This document shows positions 11,157-23,876 of a stretch of DNA of 64,000 bases, piece after piece. The stretch's first letter is position 1. Every line of letters begins with the position of its first letter. A program made the position numbers and the translations under genes. A model generated the notes under the pieces. The model had not been told where the DNA came from, ran no database searches, and was given only the letters and a program-made list of their open reading frames with translations. The stretch comes from Eustoma russellianum (taxonomy: Eukaryota > Streptophyta > Magnoliopsida > Gentianales > Gentianaceae), in assembly GCA_036186865.1 (NCBI GenBank), contig AP025053.1:35801639-35865638 (forward strand). The letters run 5' to 3'.

Positions 11157-11548
11157 AGACGGGGTTTCGGGTGGGGTGGGAATGTTAACTGGTTTTCTTT
11201 TCTCTTTTAGGTGTGAAAAAAAGATGAATAGGCGGAAAATTTGCCCGTGATCCGCGAAGATAGAGGTCTACAGTCTTAGAAACCCGAAAGAACAAAGTAA
11301 ATAAAAGCAAAATAAAAAATCGTCGGCCTTAAAATTTCAAGTAAATAAAAGCAAAATAAAATCGTCGTCCTTAAAATTTCTCAAGGAATAATCCGTTAAT
11401 ATTCTTTCTCCTCTTTATCATTCAATTTTATTTCCTCCAACTCTTTCTCCGATCTTGCATTCCTCTCCTCTCCCACGTTGCCTCACCCCTTACCGTAACA
11501 TCTCTCTCCTCTCTCGACACGTGTACCCATACTCCTCGCACTACTCAC

Positions 11549-11556
11549 TATATAAA
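11549..11556 (+). promoter_or_regulatory. TATA box of the phosphoglucomutase gene
   Basis: TATATAAA lies 86 bp upstream of the start codon. A CACGTG G-box is present about 30 bp further upstream (in gacacgtgtac). Both are inferred from motif and position. Confidence 0.55.
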
Positions 11557-11641
11557 CTCGTCAAGTTGATTGATTCATTGAAAGAGAAGCTAACTGTTGA
11601 ATTTGTTCGATTTTGTAGTTTAATCGATTCCGTGGAAGAAA

Positions 11642-14600
11642 ATGGTGATGTTTAGTGTTGTTCGAGTTGAAACGACTCCGTTCGACGGACAAAAGCCTGG
11701 AACTTCCGGTCTCCGCAAAAAGGTTAGCTTCCAAGTCTCCTTCGCCTGAGTTTGATTCCATATATTCGCTGTTATTGTGAACGTGCTCAATTTTGTTTGC
11801 TTTTATTGGTTTTGAATAAATAAATGATTAATTTATCCGGAAGACTAATAATTTTGCGTATTGAATTTCGATTTCCGTTACTAAATATGTGTAAAAGTCG
11901 ATATGGATATAACTGGACGAGATCTCCATGCTCATTGTATCTATTCCTTGTTAAGATGCATCAATGTACTGCATTTGGAGCTCTTAACATGGATCACTAG
12001 CAGATCGGGATCTATGATTTTTCTGTTGCTCGAAACCAGATGATCTACTTTTTTCTGAAGCGTGGATATGCTTTCCGATTTTATTTGCTTGCAGGTTTGA
12101 ATATTTTGATTTCTGTTTTACTGAATTGGATGTATATTGTTGAAATATGGCAGGTGAAGGTCTTTACTCAACCTCATTACTTGCAAAACTTTGTCCAGGC
12201 TACTTTTGATGCCCTCGGAGCCGACAAAGTCAGAGGTAGGATCCTTTTTCCCTTTGCTGGCGGGTGGGCGGGTGGGCGGGTGGGCTTATGCTTGCTGTAT
12301 GATGCCTGCTTGGTCTTTCATTTGTAATAATATGAGGAGATTTTGTCCATTTTTCCCTGTGTGATCTTGTATGATACCTGCTTGGTCTTTCAAATTTAAT
12401 AACATGAAGAGATTTTGTCCATCTTGCCCTGTGTGATCTACAATATTCAATAGATGAACTCGTTCTGCATGAAGTTCTAATATATACTGAAAATATCTGG
12501 TGTTTGAAGATTTTAGCTCATATTTGTTCCCACCAAGTATCCCTGTAAGCTTCCCTACAAAAAGAAATATCCAGCGCTGTCTACACGTTTCTACTTTGAT
12601 CTATCATCATGTTTAGTGGCAGTTTTACGCTAGTGGCTATGTTTTACGTCAGTTGTCAACTTAATGCTACCCTCCTCCTTTTTCCGCGCTTGGGACCATC
12701 AAATCGATCCCACCTAGTGGAAAAAAAAGGCTTGACCATTAGGGTTTTTTACACTGTACAATTAGTTCATTCATGTTTTCTTTGAAGATCTTTTACTTCA
12801 TGTAATATTAATGGTTGCCTGTATGCAGTTTCGTTATTGATGCCATGAAGGATCTCACTTCTTATGCCTTAGGATATGTCTTTATTTATACCTGTTATAT
12901 ACCTGTCTGCAGTTCCGTTGCCAATGTCCATAAAGGATCTCACTCCTTGCATCTAGGATATGTCTGTTTTCATTTCGGACTTTACCTCGTACTTTAACTA
13001 AAATCATTTTTGAAGCAGGAGCTACATTAGTTGTATCTGGTGATGGTCGCTACTACTCAAAGGATGCTATCCAGGTACGTAGTTTCATATTGTCTATCTG
13101 TGCATGTGATTTCGGTGTTCTGCTATCTGTCTTTCAAGCAACCAGACATTCAGTCTAATGCCTTAATGTCAAATCAGACAATATTCTGTCTATCTAGAAG
13201 CATTTTATTCTCCTTGCGATACATATGATCTTTCTTGATTCAATCAAATCCTAGGTTCCTGTAAACTCTGCTCGGTAGTGTCGCAAACAACATATTAATC
13301 AGGTCTTGTACTTACTTTTTCCTTTTCGGAACAGTATACTATTGTAACTGTAATACCATCGCTAAGTTGGAAAATATTAGAAAGGCCATTTCTTGAGGTT
13401 TAGCTTTACCTGGTTTTCTACCACTCTTACATTCTGCTATTTGCATAATTCTCCTTGAGATATATTGACATGCAATGTTTAAGCTTGGTAAAATTCTTCT
13501 CCATTAAACCTTCTTTACGTCCTTTTCTAATTTATTTTTCAGAATGGCAACCTTTGAGCATGGGATCCGGTTGACATTGCATAAAGTTTTTAATTGACAA
13601 ATGACTTATGCATATTTCCATCTATTAATCTGCAGATTATCATTAAGATGTCTGCCGCAAATGGAGTGAGACGCGTTTGGGTTGGCCAAAATGGGTTGCT
13701 ATCTACTCCCGCAGTATCAGCTGTTATACGTGAGAGAGTTGGCCATGATGTACGCATTTCCTTGTAGGACTGTCCATTATTTCTTGGTGGAATTTTCTTG
13801 TTTTAGATTTTTGAGTTTTTACGAGGCTGTTTTACTTGAATGTGACCTTAGCAGCCTTGCTTCTATTGTAACAGGGATCTAAGGCTAATGGAGCATTCAT
13901 CCTGACAGCAAGTCACAATCCAGGTGGTCCCAACGAGGTCAGTGGCGAGCATTTATCCTATGTTTGTATAAACATGCTGTCAGGAGCATTCACCCTGCTA
14001 TCTTGTGTGTACTCTGTGTGAAATGTTATGTCAAACAAGCAGTGGTAACCTGAAAGATCGAAGGTGCCAATAAGTATCCTATAGCATATTCCCTTTTTCC
14101 AATTCTCTATTCTGTTGAACCTGTGGATAGTATATTTGCTTGTTTTATCGAAGTTCATTCAAGCGCATCATTTTGCACCTGTGCATAATATTTGTACATA
14201 TCCTTTATCTGGGAAGGAAAAGAAATATTGTTGCTCTTTTAAGTTACTTGATATGTCTGAATCCTTGTGGTCCTGCTGCAGGATTTTGGAATTAAATACA
14301 ACATGGAAAATGGTGGACCTGCACCAGAATCTGTAACAAATAAAATTTACGAGAATACAACATCGATAAAGGAGTACTTAATTGCCGAAGGCTTGCCAGA
14401 TGTATGTGGGGCATCCAAGAATTGTATTCACTTAATCGTAGTTTAGTGGTTAATGTTCTCAGTTTATACCTGCAACTCTGATTTTTTTTTTTTTTTTTTT
14501 AANNNNNNNNNNATTTTTTTTTTTTTTTTTTAATGTTCAGGTGGATATCAGTGCAGTCGCTGTTTCAAGCTTTGCTGGCCCAGAAGGGCAATTTGATGTT

Positions 14601-17600
14601 GATGTTTTTGATGCAACGACTGACTATGTCAAATTGATGAAGTATGTTGGCCATTAGCCTTTTACTGATGTTGTAGTATATTTGCTATCTGCTCCAGCTT
14701 TGCTACATTCTTTTTTAAAATTCTTTGGGTTCTTCTTGAACTTATATATTTTGCCTTTTGTTACAGAGATCTTATGAAGTGCAGTTTTTTATTGGGATTT
14801 TCTTTTCTTCCTTGCATTTCCAATGATTAATAGTCCTGATCTACATTTTGTTTCTAATCTTTGACAGGTCAATATTTGATTTCCAGTCTATCCAAAAGCT
14901 TCTTGCCTCCCCAAACTTTACTTTCTGGTGAGCATATATCATTCCTCCTATTTCCTGATGTAATCTGAGCTAGGTTTTTGTTTTGTTATTTACTAACCTT
15001 TCCGCTATCCATTTCTCTCTGATATTCTAACACAGTTATGATGCACTTCATGGAGTTGCTGGAGTTTATGCAAAGCGTATATTTGTTGAAGAGCTTGGTG
15101 CAAGTGAAAGCTCTCTTCTGAATTGTGTTCCTAAGGTTTTGAGCTAATACCTGTCTATGATGCTGAAGTCTTTGACATATCTTACTTTTCATATTTATCA
15201 AGGTGCTTGGTTGTGCTCTATCAATGCTGCTTATCCATATTGCAGGAGGATTTTGGTGGAGGGCATCCAGATCCCAATCTAACCTATGCTAAAGAGTTAG
15301 TTGCTCGGATGGGACTGAGTAAGACTAACCCAGAAAGTCACCCACCTGAATTTGGGGCTGCAGCTGATGGAGATGCTGATCGCAATATGGTTCTTGGAAA
15401 AAGGTAGGTAATATACTTATTGCGATTTCTTTAACTTCGTTTCCCCTAACAGACTGGTGAATATTCATGCTTCTCCTCAGGTTTTTTGTTACTCCATCTG
15501 ATTCGGTTGCAATTATTGCTGCAAATGCAGTTCAAGCCATTCCTTATTTTTCCAGCGGTCTAAAAGGAGTTGCAAGGTAGTCATTTCTGCTTGTTATATT
15601 TCTACATGGATAGGCTTGTTTGCTTCATTTGCTTCCCTTTATTTTATATTTAATCACCCAGTGAAAGATTACAAGTATGTGAATCTGATGTTTGCAGGAG
15701 TATGCCAACGTCAGCTGCTCTTGATGTTGTAGCTAAACATCTGAACCTGAAATTTTTTGAGGTGTTTTATCTGCTTCTGAATGTTGTTGCTCCTCTTCTT
15801 GCCCCATAGTTCTGCTTCTCTTATTCTTTTTTTCCCCTCTGAAGGTTCCAACTGGTTGGAAATTCTTTGGCAATTTGATGGATGCTGGAATGTGTTCAAT
15901 CTGTGGGGAAGAGAGTTTTGGAACAGGTAATTTTATGAGCATGATTGAATTGTATTACTTTCTATCTTTTTAGATGTGACTCAGGGCATATGGTACAGGA
16001 CGGTTAACAAATTTCTTATTTTTTCAAATTGGCAGGCTCTGATCATATTCGTGAAAAAGATGGGATCTGGGCTGTTTTGGCTTGGCTAAATATTCTTGCA
16101 TACAAAAACAAAGAGAACATAGGTGGGGGGACCCTTGTAACTGTGGAAGACATTGTTCGCCAACATTGGGCAACATATGGACGCCATTATTACACCCGAT
16201 ATGATTATGAGGTATGTGTTCATATATGTTGCTGCTTCTTTATTGAATTAGCTTCTCTCCGCCGATATTTGTTAGCTTCTGGCTGACAATGATGGATGGT
16301 GATCTATGTTTCTACTGATTTATGATTTATGAAGCAGACGACATATATGCCACTGAAATATCTCATAAATTAACTTGCAAGAAACAAATTGAGGTTTCAC
16401 AGAACATTGTAAATAGCGAAAGGGGAGAAATGCTTTCTTTTTCAGTTTGTTTGAGCTTCTTAACAAGAGAGTCTGAAAAGAAGCCGACTAGATAAAGGAA
16501 TTGATGCTTACCATTCGGCAGTTGCAATGATTAAGATAAGCCTTATCATATTTAAAATTTGTCTTGCTTTTTTCTAGGGTGTTGACGCAGGCGGTGCAAA
16601 GGAATTGATGGCGCATTTGGTCAAGCTTCAATCCTCCCTGAGTGAAGTGAACAAGTATGTTTTTCCCATGACTTGTTCCACGTTTCTTTCCGGACCAAAT
16701 TTCTGATGTGTATTAGGGCTCCCAAATGCTGATACATTTTCAGCATATGCATGCAAAATGTGTCTTTAAGAGTGCTGGACAGGAAAGATTGCCGTCCTCT
16801 TTGATTAGTTCGATATAATCTGTATGTTGTTACTTCTGGTTCTTATTTCCTCTTCTTATCCCATTGTTCTAGTTCTTCCAGTCTTAGTTTCTGGGGAGCG
16901 AATCAAGTCTTTCTTGTGTAGTAAGTTGAGGCTCTCGTAATTCAAAGAACATGTTCTTGAGTTCCCATGTGAAAAGGTTTGAATTTGGTACTCCTTGACT
17001 GATATCCTACGCTTCCCGAGTGCATAACATGTAGCTCTCTATATAGGAAAAGGAAAACAGGAAAAAGCAAGGTTGTCACACGTGTGCGATGTTATAAAAT
17101 TTGCAGATTGGCTTTATTGTCATCTACTTTATTCTTGTGGAAGAAGCTCTAGCCTTTAAATGAAATTATTATAATTTCTTTGAATTGTGTGTGTATTTGA
17201 TACTATAACAAGTTGATGGGACAGTTGACATTTCCTGAATTTTTATTTTGTTGGCTGCCTTTCTGTTGCTGCAGGATCATTAAAAGCATACATCCGGAGG
17301 TATCAAATGTTGCCAATGCTGATGAGTTCGAGTATAAAGATCCTGTAGATGGTTCCATCTCAGCGCATCAGGGGATTCGGTATCTCTTTGAAGATGGTTC
17401 TCGATTGGTAAATTCCAGATTGCGCTATTGTGTTGCATACGTTTAACCTCCTGTTAACAACGCAGCATTGGGTTCATATTACATATTGCACTCCATTAAT
17501 GTGCTAACACTACTGTTCAAATGAGCTTTTTGAGTTCAAACAATAAGCAAATAACTATCCTGCTACATTATGGGTATTTCACCTAGAAACCCTCGATAAA

Positions 17601-17942
17601 ACTCTTCTAGGCTGAACCATGATGTAGAATTCATTGTCTGATCCTGGATACATCTCCAATGCTGCCAGGTATTCCGTCTCTCTGGAACTGGATCAGAGGG
17701 TGCTACTATTCGTGTCTATATTGAACAGTACGAAAAGGATTCATCCAAAATCGGCAGAGATTCCCAAGATGCACTTGCTCCTCTGGTTAGTAGTTACAAC
17801 AACTTTACTGTTTACCGTATAGGGTTGTCTGTTATCTCATCTTGCTAAGTGGTGATCTATAATGGATCAGGTACAAGTTGCTCTTGGACTTTCTAAGATG
17901 GAAGAATTCACTGGACGATCTGCCCCTACCGTTATCACATAG
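11642..17942 (+). CDS. Phosphoglucomutase, cytosolic type, 18 exons, 583 aa
   Basis: It interconverts glucose-1-phosphate and glucose-6-phosphate. Exons: 11642-11722, 12154-12235, 13019-13074, 13636-13749, 13875-13937, 14282-14401, 14541-14641, 14868-14927, 15036-15135, 15246-15403, 15481-15576, 15698-15761, 15845-15926, 16036-16211, 16578-16654, 17275-17407, 17669-17785, 17871-17942. They sum to 1752 nt with consistent phases and GT/AG borders. Key sites are intact: TASHNPGG with the phosphoserine at S124, the metal loop DGDADR (300-305), the sugar loop GEESFGTGSD (386-395) and the phosphate loop RLSGTGSEGATIR (from 524). The protein starts at its N-terminal domain without a transit peptide, and the length matches cytosolic rather than plastid isoforms. 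A 10-base N gap lies in intron 6 and does not touch an exon. The start ATG (encoding MVMFSVVRVETTPFDGQKPG) follows a TATA box by 86 bp. Confidence 0.96.
12262..12284 (+). other. Potential G-quadruplex in PGM intron 2
   Basis: Six GGG runs separated by single T or C bases lie on the coding strand, 26 nt downstream of the exon 2 donor site. This satisfies the canonical G3 N1-7 quadruplex rule with one-base loops, the most stable class. Whether it forms in the pre-mRNA is unknown. Confidence 0.75.
12297..12438 (+). repeat. 71-bp tandem duplication in PGM intron 2
   Basis: Two adjacent copies share tgcttggtctttca, gagattttgtccat and ccctgtgtgatct, with starts about 71 bp apart. They are slightly diverged and intronic. 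Confidence 0.8.
12817..12964 (+). repeat. 84-bp duplication in PGM intron 2
   Basis: The segments 12817-12881 and 12901-12964 share cctgt-tgcagtt-cgtt, aaggatctcact and aggatatgtct. It is a diverged local duplication without coding meaning. Confidence 0.7.
14503..14512. other. Assembly gap (10 N)
   Basis: Ten N lie between two copies of an A-T(18-20)-AA sequence, in intron 6 of the phosphoglucomutase gene. The similar flanks suggest an unresolved poly-T tract rather than missing unique sequence. Confidence 0.98.
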
Positions 17943-19676
17943 AAGCACAACTTCTAATGCGTCTTGCACGTGTATGGCTCTTTGCTTTTGTAATGCAAAC
18001 ATGATCTTTACTAATAAGTGTGGGTACAATAATAGCGCAGATGTACTGCACTCGAAAATGATGTTTTTATATCTTAAAGCATTCAAAGTTTTGTGTTCTA
18101 TATGAGCTGGTGAAAGCGGAAGGGTGGGGTTTTTGCTTCTTGTCCTACCAATTCTTCTAAAAGTGTTTCCCAACGTTGACTTGGCAAACCTTTAGGTTTA
18201 TCATGACTTTCTTTTGTATCATCGCTTGGTGAAGTCTCAATTGAGCTCGGTGAATTTATCGGCCAATATTGCAATTGCACGTGTTAGCTTTTACCCTTAT
18301 AGATACACACGCCCCTATGTATCGTATTTCTTCGAGTCCACTTAGTTTTAACTTCCGTAACAGTTCATTTTTTTTTTCTATATCTTGTGCTACCATTCCA
18401 CATATGCTCTATAAGTTACTCAAGTCTGAACTTTTTCCTATTATATAAAGTTGGGCGTGTTTTACATCAAGCGCTTGCAAGGTCCCAAAACATAGGACGG
18501 AGAATTCAGCAAAAACTGAGGAACCCAAAATCTATGTATGCGTAGGTTGTGTGTGCGTGTTTGTATGTTCTTATGTATACTGATGCGTTTGTTTTCAGTG
18601 GATCTGTCTTGTAAGAAAATTTCTTAGCAAAACTGATTCCTTAACTGCTTACTGTGGAACCACTCCGTAATTAAAAGGGGGATTTGATCTGACATAATTT
18701 GTTTTTTGTCGACCCAAACAAGTCCGGCTTAGAAGCTGTCTTCAGACACTAACACGTATCAAAATAAAGTTTTTTCAGCTCTCTCAGTAGTTTGTGGGGG
18801 GGGGGGGGGGGGGGGTTTCCTTCGTTGAAATTTCTTATTAGCTTCTATTATTTATTTATCAATTAAAAAAAAAAAAACTTCCATTCTTCGTGTAACTTGT
18901 ACAGGAGTAAGGAAATAGATGATGCGTACCATAACTTTAATGATCCAATTCTCCCCCCCCCCCCCCCCGCCTCCCCCCCCGGAGGCTTGATTGTTGTACT
19001 TACATGACTTGAGGATTTATGATTTTGCTGTTTATGAAGTCAGTCATGGTTATATACCCATTAAACTTAGTAGCTATCGGAATGGTGAAAAATATAGATA
19101 CAACTCGGATAACAAAATGGGATCAAATCTACGAAAGAGAATGTTATATTGGAGCTTGAACCATGTCCATTTTAGTGCTGGGAATACGTTTAATGAGTTA
19201 GCTAGATCATCGCATACGCATGCATGGTCATTACCTCTACCACTGTTAGTATAATACAACAATAACAACACATACCCAGTATATTCAAACAACATTCAAA
19301 GCTATTACTAGGATCTGGAGAGGTTGAGTGGTAGACAAACAATACTTCCATCACAAATGATAGAGATAGAGAGTTAGATTCCAATGAAACTGGTAGTATA
19401 ATAATGGCTTAAAAAAGCCTAAAAACATCAGACTATGGCTAATACGAATAATTAACTTTTCATTACCAAAAGAAAGAAAAGGATAATATATGCTTGTAAA
19501 TAGACTTGTATGCATCCAAGTATCCTATGCTACTGAAGTTATAGAGCTAATAAGGTGGAGAAGGAAAGATTCGTCTCCCGAAATAGGTACACGAGGTAAA
19601 GAGATTCCTCTTCCCTCCCCCCCCCCCCCCCCCCCCCCCAAACAAAAAAAAAAAGGTTTCTTTATACCATAGTGGT
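17943..19676. other. Convergent intergenic region with homopolymers
   Basis: This lies between the 3' ends of the phosphoglucomutase and GH127 genes. It holds the probable 3' UTR of the former, a G20 run (18796-18815), a C16 run (18953-18968), a reversed SINE-like copy (19255-19395) and a C23 run (19617-19639). No supported gene was found. Confidence 0.6.
19255..19395 (-). repeat. SINE-like repeat, reversed
   Basis: On the - strand it reads ctcattgga-type start (here ttcattggaatctaactct), tgtgatggaagtattgttt, cctctccagatcctag and a gaatatactgggt-tgttgttat tail. This is the best-preserved member of the family also seen at 4945 and 60965. Confidence 0.6.
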
Positions 19677-22600
19677 CTAAGCACCTGAATTAGTCCAGTT
19701 AAAGTATACTGTGTAAGATTCATCTCTCAAACTCAGTAATGGAGATAGAAGATAGCTCCTTTTCTTTCCTTTGGCAACAAAACTGATAGGATCATACTTG
19801 CTGATTCCTTCACCCAACTTGAAGCTCACACCCTGTTTGAATTCTGCGCCAGAGGAACTAGAGCTGCAGCTAAGTTTGATATTTGCACCCGATTGCTTCG
19901 TGCTTAATACATCACTATAAATATAGCACCCTTTCTTGTTTACAGCTTCCAGGGAAATAGTTCCGTTGGTCTTGTCCAGTCCATCAATCACATAAAACCA
20001 GGACGATGCGTCGCTTTTAGAAGCATCTGCAGTTGCCAATATTACATTTTCACCTTGATTTACTAGAATTGTTCCAGGTAAATTATACGGCTCTAGTGTG
20101 ACTACTTGTCCTGTTTTGATCCCTGATGGGAAAACCTTTCCTGATGTCTTTGCTGGTGCCTGTTCTTGCGGTACGAGTCTGAATGTAGCATCTGCTGCCT
20201 CATCAGTTCCTGGCTCAGGAAAAGACACCATGCTTATTGATTCGTGTGTCTTGGCTAGGACAAAGGTTGAGGTCCCTGATTCTTGGGAAAGAGAGATCAG
20301 ATTAGAATTGTAATCCCGAGGAATCGGAGTTATCCAGTCTTCAAGAGACTTTCCAGGTTCTGTTTCAATGTCCCATTCGCCAAAAGATAGGCCAGCAAGA
20401 AGGTAATGACCATAAAGAAGTGCCTGAATCGAAGCATATTCTGGACGGTCATCTGAAATGCAATGGAGATAGATATATGAGCTACAGTGTAAGACTATAT
20501 CTTGCCAGCGCAATATTTTGGTTTCTACCAATTCGAAAACATACCTTTGATGGGCTCATTTCTTACTCTCATTGGTAGCTCAAGATAAATTTTGTCAGCA
20601 GGGCCCCACTTTCTGGTAATAGAGAGAAAATTGCCTGTTTTACACAGCCCAAAAAGATAGGACTTAGTAAACAGAAGGGAACGAGAATGCGAAAACCCTT
20701 TTTTGTAAGATTATTAATTTCATTGATCTGGCGTAGGGTGGATCAAAAACATAACTTTATTAGTAGAAAGATAAGCACCTGGGTCAGGTACATATAGGTC
20801 CTGATCATTAAGTGCAGCTTTTGCGCCGTCTGTATATGTCCATGTTGGTATTCTCAAGTACAAAGTGGACCCCAGATGTGATGATTGCTGAAATAGTATG
20901 ATATTAACCAGTAAAGATACATATCACATTAAATTCTACAACAGCTGGAACTCAACTAGATATGTTTAGTGCTGAAGGAGCATTCTTTAAATAAATCATG
21001 GCCTACTTTCTTTAAGGTTTACTGCAATGACAGAAGGACTATGTTGCATGAAAAGCTGAAAACAACCAAAACAGAAGACGAATAATGAATCAATTTTACT
21101 GGTAGTTCTTACAGATGGAGTAACTGTCAGTGTCACTTTAAGGCAAGGATCCCATGAGACAACAGGTTCTACTTCCTGCTTCAGCTTAGCCTTCCCAAGT
21201 TTCCAGTCGAACGAGCTTGCTATGTACTGGATGATGTATAGCCCAGGAATGCTTCCCTCCTCTTCAAAGTATATTGAATCTCCCAACTTCGAGAATGACT
21301 CGACCGCTAGTTAATGTATACGAGGATAAGCACAACATATAGATACAAAGCAGTGTACTAAACATCTTTTGAGTTTAATACCTGTACCATAACAGCACCA
21401 GAATGAGTCAAACTTAGTTCCCCAACCATGGTTGCCTCGCGCTTTGGAACCACCTGGCTTCAATGGAAGCATATAGGCTGTGACTCCAGGTTCTGGTCTT
21501 CTCTGGATGCTTAAAATCCCATTTGTCAAGGCACGCTCATAATAATCTGCGTAACTCATTTCTTTGGTCCATCTAAAAAGGGTGCGAGAAACCTTAAGCA
21601 TGTTATATGTTGTACATGTTTCTTCATTCTCAGATGATAGGTTGCTGGCTAAACGCTTAGGATCCGTCCTGCTCCCACCCACAGTGGGATCAAAGCATGA
21701 TCAGAACATTCATACAAGATTAATTAGACATCAGTCACGAATAAGAAACGCGGTCCAGTGTACATCACAGGTAAGATCATCATAGGATCATACCAGAACT
21801 CATTATCAGAAGTTCCTCCAGTTGCATAGCTATGAGAAGAGTTGACAATTTCCATGAAGTATGTTCCTATTTCCTAGAACGATAAAGACAATAAATAAAT
21901 AAGTAAACATCCTTAAAAGAGAGTCCTGAAGATAACAGGTTAGAAAAATAAGCTGAAAAGGTCAACCTTGTAAAGAGGATCACCGGTGATCTCATACCGC
22001 CTTTGTGAACCTATGACAATTGGAATATGGGTGTTCACGTGAAACCCTGATATATCATCAGCCTATACTGACATTGACATGAATGTTATTGACTATATCA
22101 CCAAATAAGTAGCAAGCAGTATATGATTCCAGAGTTGCAAAAATTTTTCAAAAGATCATATTTTGAAAGCAGGGTTTATCAAAGAAAGCAGTGTTAGTAC
22201 CTGGACAGCCAAGAGGCCAAGAAAGCAGGGTTTATCAAAGAGGTGGGCTAAGAGTAAGTGCTTGGGATTTCCCTGAAACAAAATGTTGAGTCATACGCAT
22301 AAGTCCATATAGAAGATTCAACTGCTCAAAAATCTTATACTTTATCAAGCTTAAGAAAGAATATGCACACCGTTATGCTGTATAAGTTGTAGAGGACATC
22401 ATTCATGCCACCAGTTTCCTCATTTAATGCCAAATAGTGTCTTTCAACCGAGTATTTTCGTATAACGTTTTGGACTCGGTTGAAGAAATAATCAGCCATC
22501 CATTTCACCATTTTCAGAGATTGATCACTCCCTGCATAGTTATACTGATCCAGAAGACCAGCCATTATCTGTCCAAAATTGGCAATATTGAGATCAGTGC

Positions 22601-23818
22601 TGTCATTACAAATTTTCTCAAGAGAAAAGTATTAAATGGAAACATATTGTTACCTTGTGAATTGTATAATAAGGTGCCCAAACAGGTCTAATATCTTCAA
22701 ACCTATCAAAAAATTCTGTAGGAAAAGCAGAAAGATATCCAGTTCCCATTTTTTCTTGACATTCAGACAGAGCAGAAAGAACTGCAGACATCCTCTCCTT
22801 TAGAGTATCATTAGAACTGTAAGCCCATGTTTTGGCTGAAGCACTCAACCAATGCCCTATTTAACATGTTACAAAACAAAAATATCACCACTGGAATGAT
22901 ACCAAAAAGCTGACAAGGAAATGTTTGTTCTGTAGTAATGCAAACACTGAAGAAATTTCTTCAATAAGTTATGCAGTCCCATAAGCCAAACTACATAAAT
23001 CCTTCAAATTGAGTAAAGTTTTATAAACACAAATGTTCTTTTATACACACAAATGTCCCTTTCTGTTCCTTCTAAACTATTCAACTTATGGCATAATATC
23101 TTCCACAAGGACAAGAACAAACAAACACACACACAAAAGGGTGTGAAAGACGTGTGAGAAAAAGAACCCTCTGTTTTTCTCAACTAAAAAACAAGAATAC
23201 TCAATCATAATATTACACTGCCTTAGGATATTATCATTCCAAGAATTGGGATAACTAAAAAAAGAAAGTAAATTAAGCATAGAGGGCTGATTTAAACCAA
23301 CCTACAAAATGACCCCGGAGCTCTGAGCCTGGAGATTCCCAACCACCATAAGGCTTGCCAGGTGCCGGTAAACCGACAGTACTCCGAAAGCTCCATACCA
23401 AATTATCAACATCTAACAGCAGCAAATACTCCAAATTTGTCTTCTGGGCATAACCATGTAAAGAACTAGGATCCACTTTTACATCGCCTAATGGGACTTC
23501 CTTTAGAAACTTTGTACCCCCACCTGATGTAACATGCTTCATATTTCTATACATTTTCACCCAATCAGCTTCCTCCACATCTGTCAACATCTTCCTAGGA
23601 AGCAAATTCAACCATGCTGACTCATCAGTTGGAGTCAAATGGTAATGAGAGAACATCTCATTCTTCCATGTTTCATTCTTTGACGATAGCAATGCATATC
23701 TGAATGTGTGAGATGATAACTGAGTAGGAATATTAGTACACTCTTTACATAAAACACACACATTTACTACACACACAAAAACCAAAACTAACACTTGAGA
23801 AAGCTTCGAAGAAACCAT
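19677..23818 (-). CDS. Secreted GH127/DUF1680 beta-L-arabinofuranosidase-like protein, 11 exons, 873 aa
   Basis: Exons on the - strand: 23818-23302, 22856-22654, 22568-22371, 22272-22201, 22062-21967, 21873-21794, 21668-21382, 21306-21113, 20887-20779, 20634-20545, 20452-19677, summing to 2622 nt with consistent phases. A signal peptide (VLVLVFVCVVNVCVL, about residues 9-23) sends it to the secretory pathway or wall. The DUF1680/GH127 fold follows: WESPGSELRGHFVGHWLSA, PYYTIHKIMAGLLDQY, LNEETGGMNDVLY, HVNTHIPIVIGSQRRYE and DPKRLASNL. Bacterial GH127 uses a Zn-bound cysteine nucleophile held by E-x-C and a CC pair; here E405-T-C407 and C480-C481 match. The family removes beta-L-arabinofuranosyl residues, for example from hydroxyproline glycans; the plant substrate is not certain. 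The last about 230 residues resemble an AbfB-type beta-trefoil domain. A TATA box lies 51 bp upstream of the start. Confidence 0.92.
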
Positions 23819-23868
23819 CTTGATTAATGTTTCTTGATACTTTGCTAGTCCGAACAAAATTAGGGAAC

Positions 23869-23876
23869 TATTTATA
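23869..23876 (-). promoter_or_regulatory. TATA box of the GH127 gene
   Basis: TATAAATA on the - strand, 51 bp upstream of the start codon. Inferred from motif and spacing. Confidence 0.5.

Noticed and set aside
18098..18280. Open frame on the - strand downstream of phosphoglucomutase (60 aa, contains KPKGLPSQRWETLLEELVGQ)
   Set aside because: It looks protein-like in composition, but I recognise no domain, it is short, and no neighbouring exon or start context supports it.
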